Source: Azospirillum brasilense (lineage in GTDB: Bacteria; Pseudomonadota; Alphaproteobacteria; Azospirillales; Azospirillaceae). From it: a DNA stretch of 64,000 bases. The stretch is from NCBI RefSeq assembly GCF_005222205.1, contig NZ_CP032347.1, positions 434,001 through 498,000 on the forward strand. Direction: 5' to 3'. The translations under genes and the position numbers were made by a program. The notes beneath the pieces were generated by a model that saw only the letters and a program-made list of their open reading frames with translations, did no database searches and was not told the origin of the DNA. Shown here piece by piece: positions 1 to 13,584 of this stretch; position 1 is the stretch's first letter; each line of letters begins with the position of its first letter.

Positions 1-726
1 CTGGATCTGGACGACCATGCGGTTGATTTCGTTGGCGGACCGCTCGGACCGCTCGGCCAGGGCCTGCACCTCGTCGGCCACCACGGCGAAGCCGCGCCCG
101 GCGTCGCCGGCACGCGCGGCCTCGATGGCGGCGTTCAGCGCCAGGAGGTTGGTCTGGTCGGCCATGACCGCCACCCCCTCGACGATGGTGCCGATCTCCG
201 CCGCCTGCCGCTCCAGGTCGCGAACCAGGGCGACCGCGGCCTCCTGCCGCGCGGCGGCGCGGACCAGCCCATCGACGGAGGTCAGGATCTGGCCGCTGAC
301 GTCCTTCATCAGCGCTTGCAGCGCCTCGATGCGGGACAGCGAGGATTCGGCGTTGCTGCGCGCCCGCCCGATCAGGCTGGCGCTGCGGTCGATCATCCGC
401 TGCGACTGCTGGGTGGCGCTGGCCGCCTCCTCCGCCCCGGCGGCGACCTGCTCCATCGCCTTGCGCAATTCCTCGGCGGCGGCGGCGGCCTGGGTCACCC
501 CGCTGGCAAGCTCGTTCGCGGCGGCGGCGATGCCCTCCGCCGCCTTGCGCCGCCGGTTCCCGGCGCGGGCGCGCCGCCGGACCTCCGCCGCGCGGCGGGT
601 CGACAGGGCGTTGTCGGGCTGGCCGGACACAGCGGCGTCATTGGGAAGCGCAGCCGCGTCCTCGCCGATGTCCGCGTTGCGGGAGGCGTTCGCCGTGTCG
701 ATCCGCTTCTTCTTGACCAAGGCCAT
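1..726 (-). CDS. Soluble methyl-accepting chemotaxis protein, C-terminus outside window
   Basis: Chemoreceptor signalling domain that would control a CheA kinase. From the ATG at 726 the frame is open to base 1 (242 codons), so the C-terminus is missing. The N-terminus is short, polar and rich in Arg/Lys/Ala, with no membrane segment or recognisable sensor domain. This suggests a cytoplasmic receptor. Around residues 185-230 it carries the hairpin-tip consensus of MCPs (DQTNLLALNAAIEAARAG, then GRGFAVVADEV). It is the third gene of a minus-strand set behind a CheY-like receiver and a CheC phosphatase, 90 bp downstream of cheC. The seen part is unambiguous as an MCP; the input it senses is unknown, and sensing through a C-terminal domain outside the window is possible. 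Confidence 0.9.
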   Translation of the reverse strand, partial: MALVKKKRIDTANASRNADIGEDAAALPNDAAVSGQPDNALSTRRAAEVRRRARAGNRRRKAAEGIAAAANELASGVTQAAAAAEELRKAMEQVAAGAEEAASATQQSQRMIDRSASLIGRARSNAESSLSRIEALQALMKDVSGQILTSVDGLVRAAARQEAAVALVRDLERQAAEIGTIVEGVAVMADQTNLLALNAAIEAARAGDAGRGFAVVADEVQALAERSERSANEINRMVVQIQ

Positions 727-816
727 GATCCAAACCCCTTGCCCCACGAGCCCGTGCGTCCCTGCCGGGGGCTCTTGTTGATTGGCGTGTGTTGATTGCC
801 GGCGGGTTGCCCGCCC

Positions 817-1455
817 TCAGGCCAGCACCCGGCCGATGTAGCGCCCGATGGCCGCCTTCAGCTCCGTCGCTGATCCGGCGTCGAGCGCCAGGACCACGGT
901 CCCCTCGACATCGTGGGGCGGTGTGCGGAAGGTGACGTGGAACAGGATGGCCTGCGCCTCCGCCGTCAGGGCGACGCCGCAACGGTCCAGCAGGTCGTCC
1001 CCCATCCCGCGAAGAACCTGCGGAAGGGTGGTGCCGATCGCGACGCCCAGCAGGTTCCCCATGGAGGACAGACAGCTGTTCAGCACGATGTTGCCGACCT
1101 CGGCCAGCGCCTCCTCCACCAACTCCGCCGCGTCCTCCTTGGGAACGCCGGGCGGCAGGGCGGCGGCGGCCAGCGGCAGGCCGCTGCGTTCCGGCATCAG
1201 CAGGATGGCCGAACCGAGGAAGGCGCCGGACAGGCACTCGGTCACCGCGATCAACGCTCCCGGCAGCGTCGACCGAAGCAGGCCGGACACCCGGTCGCCG
1301 GGGACGAGGGTGACCATTGGCACGGAAAGTTCCACAGGCCCGCCGATCATCCGGCTGAGCGCCGTGGACGCCCGGCCGACGCCGATGTTTCCCAGCTCCG
1401 TCAGCGCGTCGCGCTCCAGATCGTCCAGCTCAAGCCGCATGGGGATCGGGTCCAT
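817..1455 (-). CDS. cheC: CheC-family CheY-P phosphatase
   Basis: 212-residue protein with two copies of the CheC/CheX/FliY phosphatase motif (D/S)-x3-E-x2-N-x22-P. The first copy is exact: D16, E20, N23, P46. The second keeps E119, N122 and P145 but has Glu at position 115 where Asp or Ser is usual. CheC proteins dephosphorylate CheY-P during chemotactic adaptation. Here the gene lies 27 bp downstream of a CheY-like receiver and upstream of a receptor, so the receiver is the obvious substrate (inference). Met6 could be an alternative start. CheC is less common in proteobacteria than in Firmicutes and archaea, which makes the gene context useful. Confidence 0.88.
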   Translation of the reverse strand: MDPIPMRLELDDLERDALTELGNIGVGRASTALSRMIGGPVELSVPMVTLVPGDRVSGLLRSTLPGALIAVTECLSGAFLGSAILLMPERSGLPLAAAALPPGVPKEDAAELVEEALAEVGNIVLNSCLSSMGNLLGVAIGTTLPQVLRGMGDDLLDRCGVALTAEAQAILFHVTFRTPPHDVEGTVVLALDAGSATELKAAIGRYIGRVLA

Positions 1456-1482
1456 CGGCGGGTGCCGGCCGGACCGGGCCGG

Positions 1483-1920
1483 TCAACCGGCGCCCCCGCC
1501 GGCCACATCGTTGGATGACGAGTCGTTGGAGGACGATGATGCGGGCGACGGGCGGCGCGGCAGGCTGGCGGCGGTCAGGAAGCGGGCCATCTGCTCCTCC
1601 TCCAGCGGCTTGGGCATGAAGGCGGCGCCCAGCGCGCGGATGCCCGACACCACCGAATCCTGGGCGTTGGCCGTGATGATGGCGACGCGGATGTCCGGCT
1701 TCGCCTGCAACAGGCGGGCGGCGGCCTCCAGGCCGTTGTCCCCCGGCATGTTGAAATCGATTATGGCGATATGGATATCACTTTCGTGCAGTTTTCCATA
1801 AAGCTCAGCGCTGTTCGCCGCTTCGATGACCGTCCAATCCGGCTTGTTCCGAAGTATTATGCCGCGGACATGCATGCGGGACAGCTTGCTGTCGTCCACG
1901 ACGATTACGGTCTTGCTCAA
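1483..1920 (-). CDS. CheY-like single-domain response regulator
   Basis: A 145-residue stand-alone receiver domain. It starts with the beta-1 strand and acidic pair (KTVIVVDDSKLSR) and has the phospho-acceptor Asp in IAIIDFNMPGDNG, the Thr of IITAN and the Lys of MPKPLEEE. A Gly/Ser/Asn-rich tail follows (SSSNDSSSNDVAGGG), probably disordered. I chose the TTG at 1920 because it directly precedes the receiver fold and has GGAG eight bases upstream. A longer frame reaching 2010 would add a stretch with no family match that overlaps the promoter. It is the first gene of the cheY-cheC-mcp set and the probable substrate of the neighbouring CheC. Confidence 0.85.
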   Translation of the reverse strand: MSKTVIVVDDSKLSRMHVRGIILRNKPDWTVIEAANSAELYGKLHESDIHIAIIDFNMPGDNGLEAAARLLQAKPDIRVAIITANAQDSVVSGIRALGAAFMPKPLEEEQMARFLTAASLPRRPSPASSSSNDSSSNDVAGGGAG

Positions 1921-1962
1921 CGCCTGTGCTCCGGGAGGAGAGAAAATTTGATTTGTGAAGCG

Positions 1963-1968
1963 ATTATA
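1963..1968 (-). promoter_or_regulatory. Putative -10 box (TATAAT) of the cheY-cheC-mcp unit
   Basis: Read on the minus strand, an exact TATAAT lies 43 bases upstream of the TTG start of the receiver gene, in a short AT-rich island of the divergent intergenic region before marC. No good -35 hexamer is seen at 16-18 bp, so this is a candidate only. Confidence 0.35.
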
Positions 1969-2083
1969 ACCACCGCCACGCCGCACGCCAGCATGGATTG
2001 CGGTCCGCAATCAGCGTTTTTCGACGAGCCTCCCCTTGGCCCGCCGCGGTGGCTTTGCTAACAGAGGATCGGCCGACAGGGTC

Positions 2084-2731
2084 ATGGCGTCCGGGGTTTC
2101 GTCCGTGGAAGATTTCATCAGCGCGCTCGTGGTGTTTCTCGTCGTGGTCGATCCGATCGGGCTGGTTCCGATCTATCTCGGCCTCACCCGCGGGTTCGAC
2201 AGCCGGCGCAAGCGCACCATCGCCCTGCGCGGGCCGCTGATCAGCTTCGCCATCATCGTCTTCTTCGCCTATCTGGGCGAACTGGTGCTGAACGCCCTGT
2301 CCATCGGCATGCCGGCCTTCCGCATCGCCGGCGGCGCGCTGCTGTTCTGGATCGCCTTCGAGATGCTGTTCCAGCGCCGGGCCGAGCGCAAAGAGCGCAC
2401 CGCGGACGATGCCCGGACGGAGGAGGAGGCCCACGACCTCGCCGTCTTCCCGCTGGCGATCCCGCTGATCGCCGGGCCGGGCGCGATCACCTCCACGCTG
2501 CTGCTGATGGACCGCTACGGCGCGACGCTGGCCGGCCAGGGCCTGGTGCTGGGCGCCGCCGCAGCCGCCGTGGGCAGCGTCATGGCGCTGCTGGTCGTCG
2601 CCGATCTGGTGAACAAGCTGCTCGGGCGCACGGTGATCCACACGGTCAGCCGCGTGCTGGGCATCGTCCTGGCGGCGCTGGCCGCCCAGACGATCATCGA
2701 AGGCATCACCGCCGTCTATCCGCCGCACTGA
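2084..2731 (+). CDS. MarC-family (UPF0056) integral membrane protein
   Basis: 215-residue inner-membrane protein with about six hydrophobic segments. The N-terminal VVDPIGLVPIYLGLT is typical of MarC/SNare-like proteins, and the second half has the matching PLAIPLIAGPGAIT. The internal repeat of this Pro/Gly motif is the family hallmark. MarC proteins have no settled biochemical role; the old link to multiple antibiotic resistance in E. coli was not upheld. I take the ATG at 2084 rather than an upstream in-frame ATG at 2036, because the extra residues are Arg-rich and unlike the family. It is divergent from the cheY operon and 23 bp upstream of the epimerase-like gene, so the two may be co-transcribed. 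Confidence 0.88.
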   Translation: MASGVSSVEDFISALVVFLVVVDPIGLVPIYLGLTRGFDSRRKRTIALRGPLISFAIIVFFAYLGELVLNALSIGMPAFRIAGGALLFWIAFEMLFQRRAERKERTADDARTEEEAHDLAVFPLAIPLIAGPGAITSTLLLMDRYGATLAGQGLVLGAAAAAVGSVMALLVVADLVNKLLGRTVIHTVSRVLGIVLAALAAQTIIEGITAVYPPH

Positions 2732-2754
2732 TATCCACAGAGGGACAACCGACC

Positions 2755-3618
2755 ATGGACCGGCACACGCTCAGCAACGGGCGCCTCGGCGCCGCGATCA
2801 AGGCCGACGGGGCGGAGCTGTGCTCCCTGACCCTCGACGGGCGGGAACTGCTCTGGCAGGCCGGCCCGGAATGGCCGCGCCACGCGCCGGTGCTGTTCCC
2901 CATCGTCGGCCGGCTGAAGGACGACACGCTGCGCCACCAGGGACAGACCCACCGCATGACGCAGCACGGCTTCGCCCGCGACCGCCGCTTCGCCTGGGAG
3001 GAACACACCGCCACCCTCTGCCGCCTGTCGCTGTCCGACGACGCGCAGACCCGCGCGCACTACCCCTTCGCCTTCCATTTGGAACTGATTTTCGAGCTGG
3101 ACGCGGACGGGCTGACCATCCGCCACCGCATCACCAATCCGGGCACGGAGACGCTGCCCGCCTCGCTCGGCGTGCATCCGGCCTTCCTCTGGCCGTTGCA
3201 GGACGGCGTCCCGAAGGAGGCGCACGAGCTTCTGTTCGAAACCGACGAGCCCGCGCCGATCCGCCGCGTCGAAGGCGGCCTGCTGTCGCCGCAGCCGGAG
3301 CCGACGCCCATCGAGGGCCGCCGCCTGCCGCTGAGCGAAGGGCTGTTCACGCGGGACGCGGTGATCCTCGACCGGCCGGCCAGCCGTTCCGTCCGCTACG
3401 GCGCGCCCGGCACGCCGGTTCTCACCGTCTCCTGGGAGGGCTTCCAAGAGCTGGGCATCTGGTCGAAGCCGAGCGGCGCGCCCTTCCTGTGCATCGAGCC
3501 CTGGCACGGCCACGCCTCCCCGGCGGAGTTCGACGGGGAGTTCGCGGACAAGCCGGGGCTGCTTCACCTCGCCCCCGGAGCGACGCGGGAGCTGAGCTAC
3601 CGCGTCGCCGTGGGGTAA
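2755..3618 (+). CDS. Aldose 1-epimerase family protein (LacX/YihR-like)
   Basis: 287-residue galactose-mutarotase-fold protein. Visible family elements are the N-terminal GAELCSL followed by ELLWQ, the PVLFPIVGRL segment, the conserved His in MTQHGFARDRRF, the HPAFLWP stretch and a C-terminal catalytic-type Glu in CIEPWHG. These match the LacX-like subgroup, which probably interconverts hexose (or hexose-6-phosphate) anomers. The substrate cannot be assigned from sequence. The gene follows marC after 23 bp and ends 15 bp before the convergent stop of citrate synthase. Confidence 0.85.
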   Translation: MDRHTLSNGRLGAAIKADGAELCSLTLDGRELLWQAGPEWPRHAPVLFPIVGRLKDDTLRHQGQTHRMTQHGFARDRRFAWEEHTATLCRLSLSDDAQTRAHYPFAFHLELIFELDADGLTIRHRITNPGTETLPASLGVHPAFLWPLQDGVPKEAHELLFETDEPAPIRRVEGGLLSPQPEPTPIEGRRLPLSEGLFTRDAVILDRPASRSVRYGAPGTPVLTVSWEGFQELGIWSKPSGAPFLCIEPWHGHASPAEFDGEFADKPGLLHLAPGATRELSYRVAVG

Positions 3619-3633
3619 GAGACCGGCGGTCCG

Positions 3634-4974
<1,341 letters not shown>

Positions 4975-5097
4975 CGGCCCCTCCTTATGCACGCGTCATC
5001 GGGCGTGACGCTGTTTCGTTGCACGTAGGAGACTGTATGAAAGGGGGGTGTCGTCAATAGCACTCCCGATAGATGCCACTCCGCCGGGCATAGGCCG

Positions 5098-5565
5098 TCA
5101 GAAGATTCCCGCCTCCAGCCCGGCGGCCATCAGCAGCCCAAGTTCCTCGCAGGAGGGGGCGAAATCGTCGCGGTACGGGCCGCGGCAGACCAGCGGTTCC
5201 TGCACCGGACGCCAGCGCAGCCCCGTCGCGATGGAGGCGACGGCGCGGCAGGTCCCCGTCCCGTCATGGCCCGCCCGGACGAACAGCGCGTAGGGCATCC
5301 CCTGTGTGCGCTCCAGACAGGGATAGTAGTTGCGGTCGAAGAAATCCTTGAGCGCCCCGCTCATATAGCCCAGATTCTCGGTCGTCCCGAGGATCACGCC
5401 CTGCGACTCCAGCACATCCTCCGGACCGGCCTCCAGCGGCGGTTTCGCCACCACCTCCACCCCCTGCACCTCCGGCGACCGCGCTCCGCGCAGCACGGCG
5501 TCCAGCAGCGCCCGCGTGTTTGGCGACGGGCAATGGGCGACGACGAGAAGGCGTTTGGGCGGCAT
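5098..5565 (-). CDS. Flavodoxin-like / NAD(P)H-dependent FMN reductase-type protein
   Basis: 155-residue protein with a flavodoxin-like fold: beta-1 RLLVVAHCPSPNTRALLDAV (phosphate-binding loop of the SPNTR type) and a second FMN loop GTTENLGYMSGALKDFFDR, as in NADPH-dependent FMN reductases and WrbA-like proteins. A late RAGHDGTGTCRAV segment fits the third FMN-contacting loop. Start is the ATG at 5565, preceded by AAAGGA; longer in-frame extensions overlap the divergent ATPase gene and look non-coding. Electron donor and acceptor cannot be told from sequence. Confidence 0.8.
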   Translation of the reverse strand: MPPKRLLVVAHCPSPNTRALLDAVLRGARSPEVQGVEVVAKPPLEAGPEDVLESQGVILGTTENLGYMSGALKDFFDRNYYPCLERTQGMPYALFVRAGHDGTGTCRAVASIATGLRWRPVQEPLVCRGPYRDDFAPSCEELGLLMAAGLEAGIF

Positions 5566-5614
5566 GATTCGTCCTTTCCACGGCGACTGTACCAACAACA
5601 CAGGAGGACGTCTC

Positions 5615-6196
5615 ATGAGCGAAGACGCGCGCCGCTTCGTCGTCGTCACCGGTGGCCCCGGCTCCGGGAAAAGCACCCTGATCGACGCGCTGGCCAGCGA
5701 AGGCCACGCCCACAGCGTGGAGGCGGGCCGCGCCATCATCCAGGACCAGATGGCCATCGGCGGGCCGGCGCTGCCCTGGATCGACCCGCCCGCCTTCGCG
5801 GAATTGATGCTGTGCTGGGAACTGCGCTCCCTTCGCCTCGCGCGGGAGCAGGAGGGGACGGTCTTCTTCGACCGCGGCATCCCGGACATCCTCGGCTATC
5901 TGCGCCTGATGAAGCGCCCGGTTCCCGCACATCTGGAAAGGGCGGCCCGGCAATTCCGCTATCACCGGACCGTCTTTGTCGCACCGCCCTGGCCGGAGAT
6001 TTTCGCGCCGGACGCCGAGCGCCGGCAGACCCTGGCCGAAGCCGCGGCGACCCACGACGCCATGGTCGAGACCTACCGCGGCCTGGGTTACGAACTGGTC
6101 GAACTGCCCAAGGCGCCGGTGGCGGAACGGCTGCGCTTCGTCCTGGACCGGCTTGGCCAACCGGGGCCGCTCACGCCCACCCAGCTCACGCCATAA
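5615..6196 (+). CDS. AAA-family NTPase (AAA_28-like P-loop protein)
   Basis: 193-residue single-domain P-loop NTPase. The Walker A motif GGPGSGKST is at residues 13-21, and FFDRGIPD resembles the Walker B/lid element of the AAA_28 group of small predicted kinase-like ATPases. An AGGAGG lies 8 bases before the ATG at 5615. It is divergently arranged with the flavodoxin-like gene (49 bp between starts). Its last 11 bp overlap the 3' end of the convergent SDR gene. The substrate is unknown. Confidence 0.85.
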   Translation: MSEDARRFVVVTGGPGSGKSTLIDALASEGHAHSVEAGRAIIQDQMAIGGPALPWIDPPAFAELMLCWELRSLRLAREQEGTVFFDRGIPDILGYLRLMKRPVPAHLERAARQFRYHRTVFVAPPWPEIFAPDAERRQTLAEAAATHDAMVETYRGLGYELVELPKAPVAERLRFVLDRLGQPGPLTPTQLTP

Positions 6197-6959
6197 GCTG
6201 GCCGCCGTTCACTTCGATCACCTGCCCGGTGATGTAGCCGCTGAGCGCCTCCGACGCCAGGAACAGATAGGCGCCGACGCAGTCCTCCGCCGTGCCCAGC
6301 CGGCCCAACGGGATGCGCGCCGCCGTCGCCGCCAGCTTCTCCGGCGAGGAGTAGCGCTGGTGGAAATCGGTGTTGATGGTGCCGGGCGAGACGGCGTTGA
6401 CGCGGATGCGGTCCGGCGCCAGCTCCGCCGCCAGGGAGCGGGTGAAGGTCGAGACGAAGGCCTTCGACGCGCTGTAGACCGACGATCCGGGACTGCCGCC
6501 GGTGCGGGCGGAGATGGAGACGGTGTTGACGATGGCCCCGCCCCCGGCGGCGCGCAGGGCCGGCAGGGCGCGCCGGCAGGCCACGACGACGGAGCGCAGG
6601 TTGAGGTCGATCACCTCGTCCAGAAAGTCGTCGCCGATCCGCTCCAGCGGCACCCGTCCGACCATGGTGCCGGCGTTGTTGACGAGGATGTCCAGCCCGC
6701 CCAGCGCCTGCACCGCCGCGTCCACCGCCGACTCCACGGCGCGCGGGTCGCGGAAGTCGCCGGTGACGGCGTAGACGTCCGTCCCGCCCGCCGTGAGGGC
6801 AAGCGCCAGCCTCGCCGCGGCATCATTGCCACCAGAACCATGGAGCGCCACCCGCGCGCCCAGGCTGGCGAAGGCGGTGCCCACCGCCGCCCCGATGCCC
6901 CGGCTGCTGCCGGTCACCAGCACGCGCTTGCCGCGCAGGTCCTCGCCCAACAGAGTCAT
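6186..6959 (-). CDS. Short-chain dehydrogenase/reductase, 3-oxoacyl reductase-like
   Basis: 257-residue classical SDR. It has the NAD(P) motif TGSSRGIG (TGxxxGxG), the structural NNAG motif, catalytic Ser in TVSIS and Tyr-x3-Lys in YSASK, followed by the PG motif AVSPGTINT. The ending GYITGQVIEVNGG is typical of FabG-like enzymes. It starts 12 bp after the glpK stop, so it is probably the last gene of a glpK transcript. That suggests a polyol or keto-sugar substrate, but this is inference from position only. The 3' end overlaps the convergent ATPase gene by 11 bp. Confidence 0.9.
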   Translation of the reverse strand: MTLLGEDLRGKRVLVTGSSRGIGAAVGTAFASLGARVALHGSGGNDAAARLALALTAGGTDVYAVTGDFRDPRAVESAVDAAVQALGGLDILVNNAGTMVGRVPLERIGDDFLDEVIDLNLRSVVVACRRALPALRAAGGGAIVNTVSISARTGGSPGSSVYSASKAFVSTFTRSLAAELAPDRIRVNAVSPGTINTDFHQRYSSPEKLAATAARIPLGRLGTAEDCVGAYLFLASEALSGYITGQVIEVNGGQLMA

Positions 6960-6971
6960 GACTCCTGCCCC

Positions 6972-8477
<1,506 letters not shown>

Positions 8478-8504
8478 GGTCTTTCCTATGGTCTTTCTTC
8501 TTTC

Positions 8505-8641
8505 CCCTCTCCCGTCCCGGGAGAGGGAGGGACCCACGCGTCAGCGTGGGAGGGTGAGGGTACTGGCAAGGATCAGCACCTTGATCCTCGAACGACCCTC
8601 ACCCGGCCCTTCGGGCCACCCTCTCCCGGGACGGGAGAGGG
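8505..8641. repeat. 137-bp palindromic intergenic element (REP/BIME-like)
   Basis: The outer 23 bases (8505-8527) are the exact reverse complement of the last 23 (8619-8641). Further inverted matches extend inward (GGGTGAGGG near 8552-8560 against CCCTCACCC near 8596-8604). Each arm contains its own small hairpins: CCCACGC/GCGTGGG at 8532-8549 and GGCCC-TTC-GGGCC near 8605-8617. The predicted structure is a cruciform or clover leaf. It lies between glpV and glpK, both read on the minus strand. Such elements are dispersed intergenic repeats in many GC-rich proteobacteria; copy number elsewhere cannot be seen here. Confidence 0.85.
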
Positions 8642-8656
8642 ATTCAAGTCATCGCA

Positions 8657-10411
<1,755 letters not shown>

Positions 10412-10469
10412 CGTTGTTTCCTCCCGTTTCCATTGTTTTAGGCCCGTTCCGGCCGGCGACGGCCGGCCG

Positions 10470-10763
10470 TCACACCCAGCGGAAGACCGCCGCGGCGTAA
10501 AGAAGCGAAAGTGCCGTCGCGTAGTGCACCTCCCCGCCCACCAGCCCCAGCCAGGCGAGGTGGATGAAGGCGCTGCCGAGCAGCGTGATGAACAGCCGGT
10601 CGCCGCGCGTCGTGGTGATGCCCAGCACGCCGGGGCGCGCCACCTCCGGCCGGTTGAGCGCCAGGACGGTCAGCAGGGTCAGCAGCCCGGCGATGACGGC
10701 GAAGAAGGCGCCGGTCTGCCAGGTCCAGGCCATCCAGGCGAGGTGTTCGGTGACGGTGTCCAT
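10470..10763 (-). CDS. glpU: Small integral membrane protein GlpU (DUF2160-like)
   Basis: 97-residue protein with three hydrophobic segments (about residues 15-36, 56-75 and 80-95) and a basic loop with GITTTRGDRL. A small DUF2160-type membrane protein sits at this place in known glpSTPQUV operons and is called GlpU; its function in glycerol uptake is not established. It lies between permease gene glpQ (19 bp) and glpV (58 bp), all on one strand. Confidence 0.88.
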   Translation of the reverse strand: MDTVTEHLAWMAWTWQTGAFFAVIAGLLTLLTVLALNRPEVARPGVLGITTTRGDRLFITLLGSAFIHLAWLGLVGGEVHYATALSLLYAAAVFRWV

Positions 10764-10782
10764 GGCGGCGTCCTCCCTCCCG

Positions 10783-11580
10783 TCAGACGCGGCCCAGGGC
10801 GAAGCCCTTGGCGATGTAGTTGCGCACGAACCAGATCACCAGCGCGCCGGGCAGGATGGTCAGCACCCCCGCCGCCGCCAGCAGCCCCCAATCCATGCCG
10901 GAGGCCGAGACGGTGCGCGTCATCGTCGCCGCGATGGGCTTGGCGTCCACCGAGGTCAGCGTGCGCGCCAGCAGCAGCTCGACCCAGCTGAACATGAAGC
11001 AGAAGAAGGCGGTGACGCCGATCCCGCTGGCCACCAGCGGCATGAAGATCTTCACGAAGAAACGCGGAAAGCTGTAGCCATCGAGATAGGCGGTTTCGTC
11101 GATCTCCCGCGGTACCCCCGACATGAAGCCCTCCAGGATCCACACCGCCAGCGGCACGTTGAACAGGCAGTGGGCCAGCGCCACGGCCAGCGGCGTGTCG
11201 AACAGCCCGATGGCGGAATAGAGGTTGAAGAAGGGCAGCGCGAAGACCGCCGCCGGGGCCATGCGGTTGGACAGCAGCCAGAAGAACAGATGCTTGTCGC
11301 CGACGAAGCGGTAGCGCGAAAAGGCGTAGGCCGCCGGCAGGGCCAGCGCGATCGACAGCACCGTGTTCAGCGCCACATACTGCAGCGAGTTCAGATAGCC
11401 CGAATACCAGGACGAGTCGGTGAAGATGCGTCGGTAATTCTCGAAGGTCAGGGTGTGGGGCCACAGCGTCAGGCCGCTGACGATCTCGGTGTTCGTCTTC
11501 AGGCTCATGTTCACGAGCCAGTAGATCGGCAGCATCAGGAACAGGATGTAGAGCGTGAGGACGATCCGTGCGCGCAGCAT
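10783..11580 (-). CDS. glpQ: Glycerol ABC transporter permease GlpQ
   Basis: 265-residue MalG-type inner-membrane permease with about six membrane segments. The EAA loop that docks on the ATPases is present (EIDETAYLDGYSFPRFF, then MPLVASG). The N-terminal YILFLMLPIYWLVNMS and the following SLKTNTEI are typical of the family. It starts 15 bp after the glpP stop and pairs with GlpP to form the transmembrane channel. Confidence 0.94.
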   Translation of the reverse strand: MLRARIVLTLYILFLMLPIYWLVNMSLKTNTEIVSGLTLWPHTLTFENYRRIFTDSSWYSGYLNSLQYVALNTVLSIALALPAAYAFSRYRFVGDKHLFFWLLSNRMAPAAVFALPFFNLYSAIGLFDTPLAVALAHCLFNVPLAVWILEGFMSGVPREIDETAYLDGYSFPRFFVKIFMPLVASGIGVTAFFCFMFSWVELLLARTLTSVDAKPIAATMTRTVSASGMDWGLLAAAGVLTILPGALVIWFVRNYIAKGFALGRV

Positions 11581-11595
11581 GGCCCGTTTCCTTTG

Positions 11596-12479
<884 letters not shown>

Positions 12480-12483
<4 letters not shown>

Positions 12484-13568
12484 GCCGCCTCCCCTTCCAC
12501 GAGCGTTCCGTCCGCGTAGACATGCACCATGGCGGGGTCGAGCAGCAGCGACGCCTCGTCCCCCGCCAGCGTCAGATCCTCCGGCACCGTCGCCGCCATC
12601 GGCAGGCCCGACAGCTCCACCCGCGCGATGCGCGTGCGCCCCAGATCGTCCAGCCGGCGCACCCGCACCGGCACGCCGCCGGCCCCGGCGGGAGCCAGCG
12701 TGGCGAACTCCGGCCGCACGCCGATTTCGATTTTCGCTCCGCCATTGAGCGTCGGATAGTCGCGGCGCAGCGCGATGACGTGCCCGCCGACCCGCGCGGC
12801 GCGGCCCGACACCTCCGCCGGCAGGACATTCATGCCCGGCGACCCGATGAAATGGCCGACGAAGACGTGGGCGGGCCGCTCGAACAGCTCCTGCGGGCGG
12901 CCGACCTGGACGACGCGCCCGTCATGCATCACCACCACCCTGTCGGCGAAGGTCAGCGCCTCCGTCTGGTCGTGGGTCACGTAGATCATCGTCAGGTCGA
13001 GCGCGCGGTGCAGCGCCTTCAGCTTCGACCGCAGCTCCCATTTCAGATGCGGGTCGATGACGGTCAGCGGCTCGTCGAACAGGATGGCCGCCACGTCCGG
13101 ACGCACCAGCCCGCGCCCCAGCGAGATCTTCTGCTTGGCGTCGGCGGTCAGGTTCCGCCCGCGCCGGTTCAGGTCCGCCGTCAGGTCGAGCAGCCCGGCG
13201 ATCTCGCGCACCCGCGCGTCGAGCGGCGCCCCGCGCAGGCCGCGGTTGCGCAGCGGAAAGGCGAGGTTCTCGTAGACCGTCATGGTGTCGTAGACGACGG
13301 GGAACTGGAAAACCTGGGCAATGTTGCGCGCCTCGGTCGGCAGCGCCGTCACGTCCTTGCCGTCGAACAGCACCCGCCCCTCGCTGGGGGTCAGCAGGCC
13401 GGAGATGATGTTCAGCAGCGTGGTCTTGCCGCAGCCCGACGGCCCGAGCAGCGCGTAGGCGCCGCCCTGCTCCCACACATGGGTCATCGGCTTCAGCGCG
13501 TAGTCGTCGTCGCTTTTCGGATTGGGGGTGTAGCTGTGGCCGAGGGATTGAAGGTCGATGCGCGCCAT
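12480..13568 (-). CDS. glpT: Glycerol ABC transporter ATPase GlpT, degenerate signature motif
   Basis: 362-residue carbohydrate-importer ATPase. Walker A GPSGCGKT at residues 42-49, Walker B AILFDE ending at Glu165, and the switch His198 in YVTHDQTEAL are intact. The ABC signature LSGGQ is replaced by LTADA at 139-143, and the D-loop reads TVID. A C-terminal TOBE-like regulatory domain follows from about residue 240. The start is the ATG at 13568; an upstream in-frame ATG (13805) lies inside glpS and is rejected. It should form a heterodimer with GlpS, where the pattern of lost residues leaves one full ATP site. Not to be confused with the E. coli G3P antiporter of the same name. Confidence 0.93.
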
Positions 13569-13584
13569 GCCGTCCGCCCTCCCG

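Noticed and set aside
4975..4992. Citrate synthase start at 4992
   Set aside because: The six extra codons contain the AAGGAGG ribosome site of the ATG at 4974.
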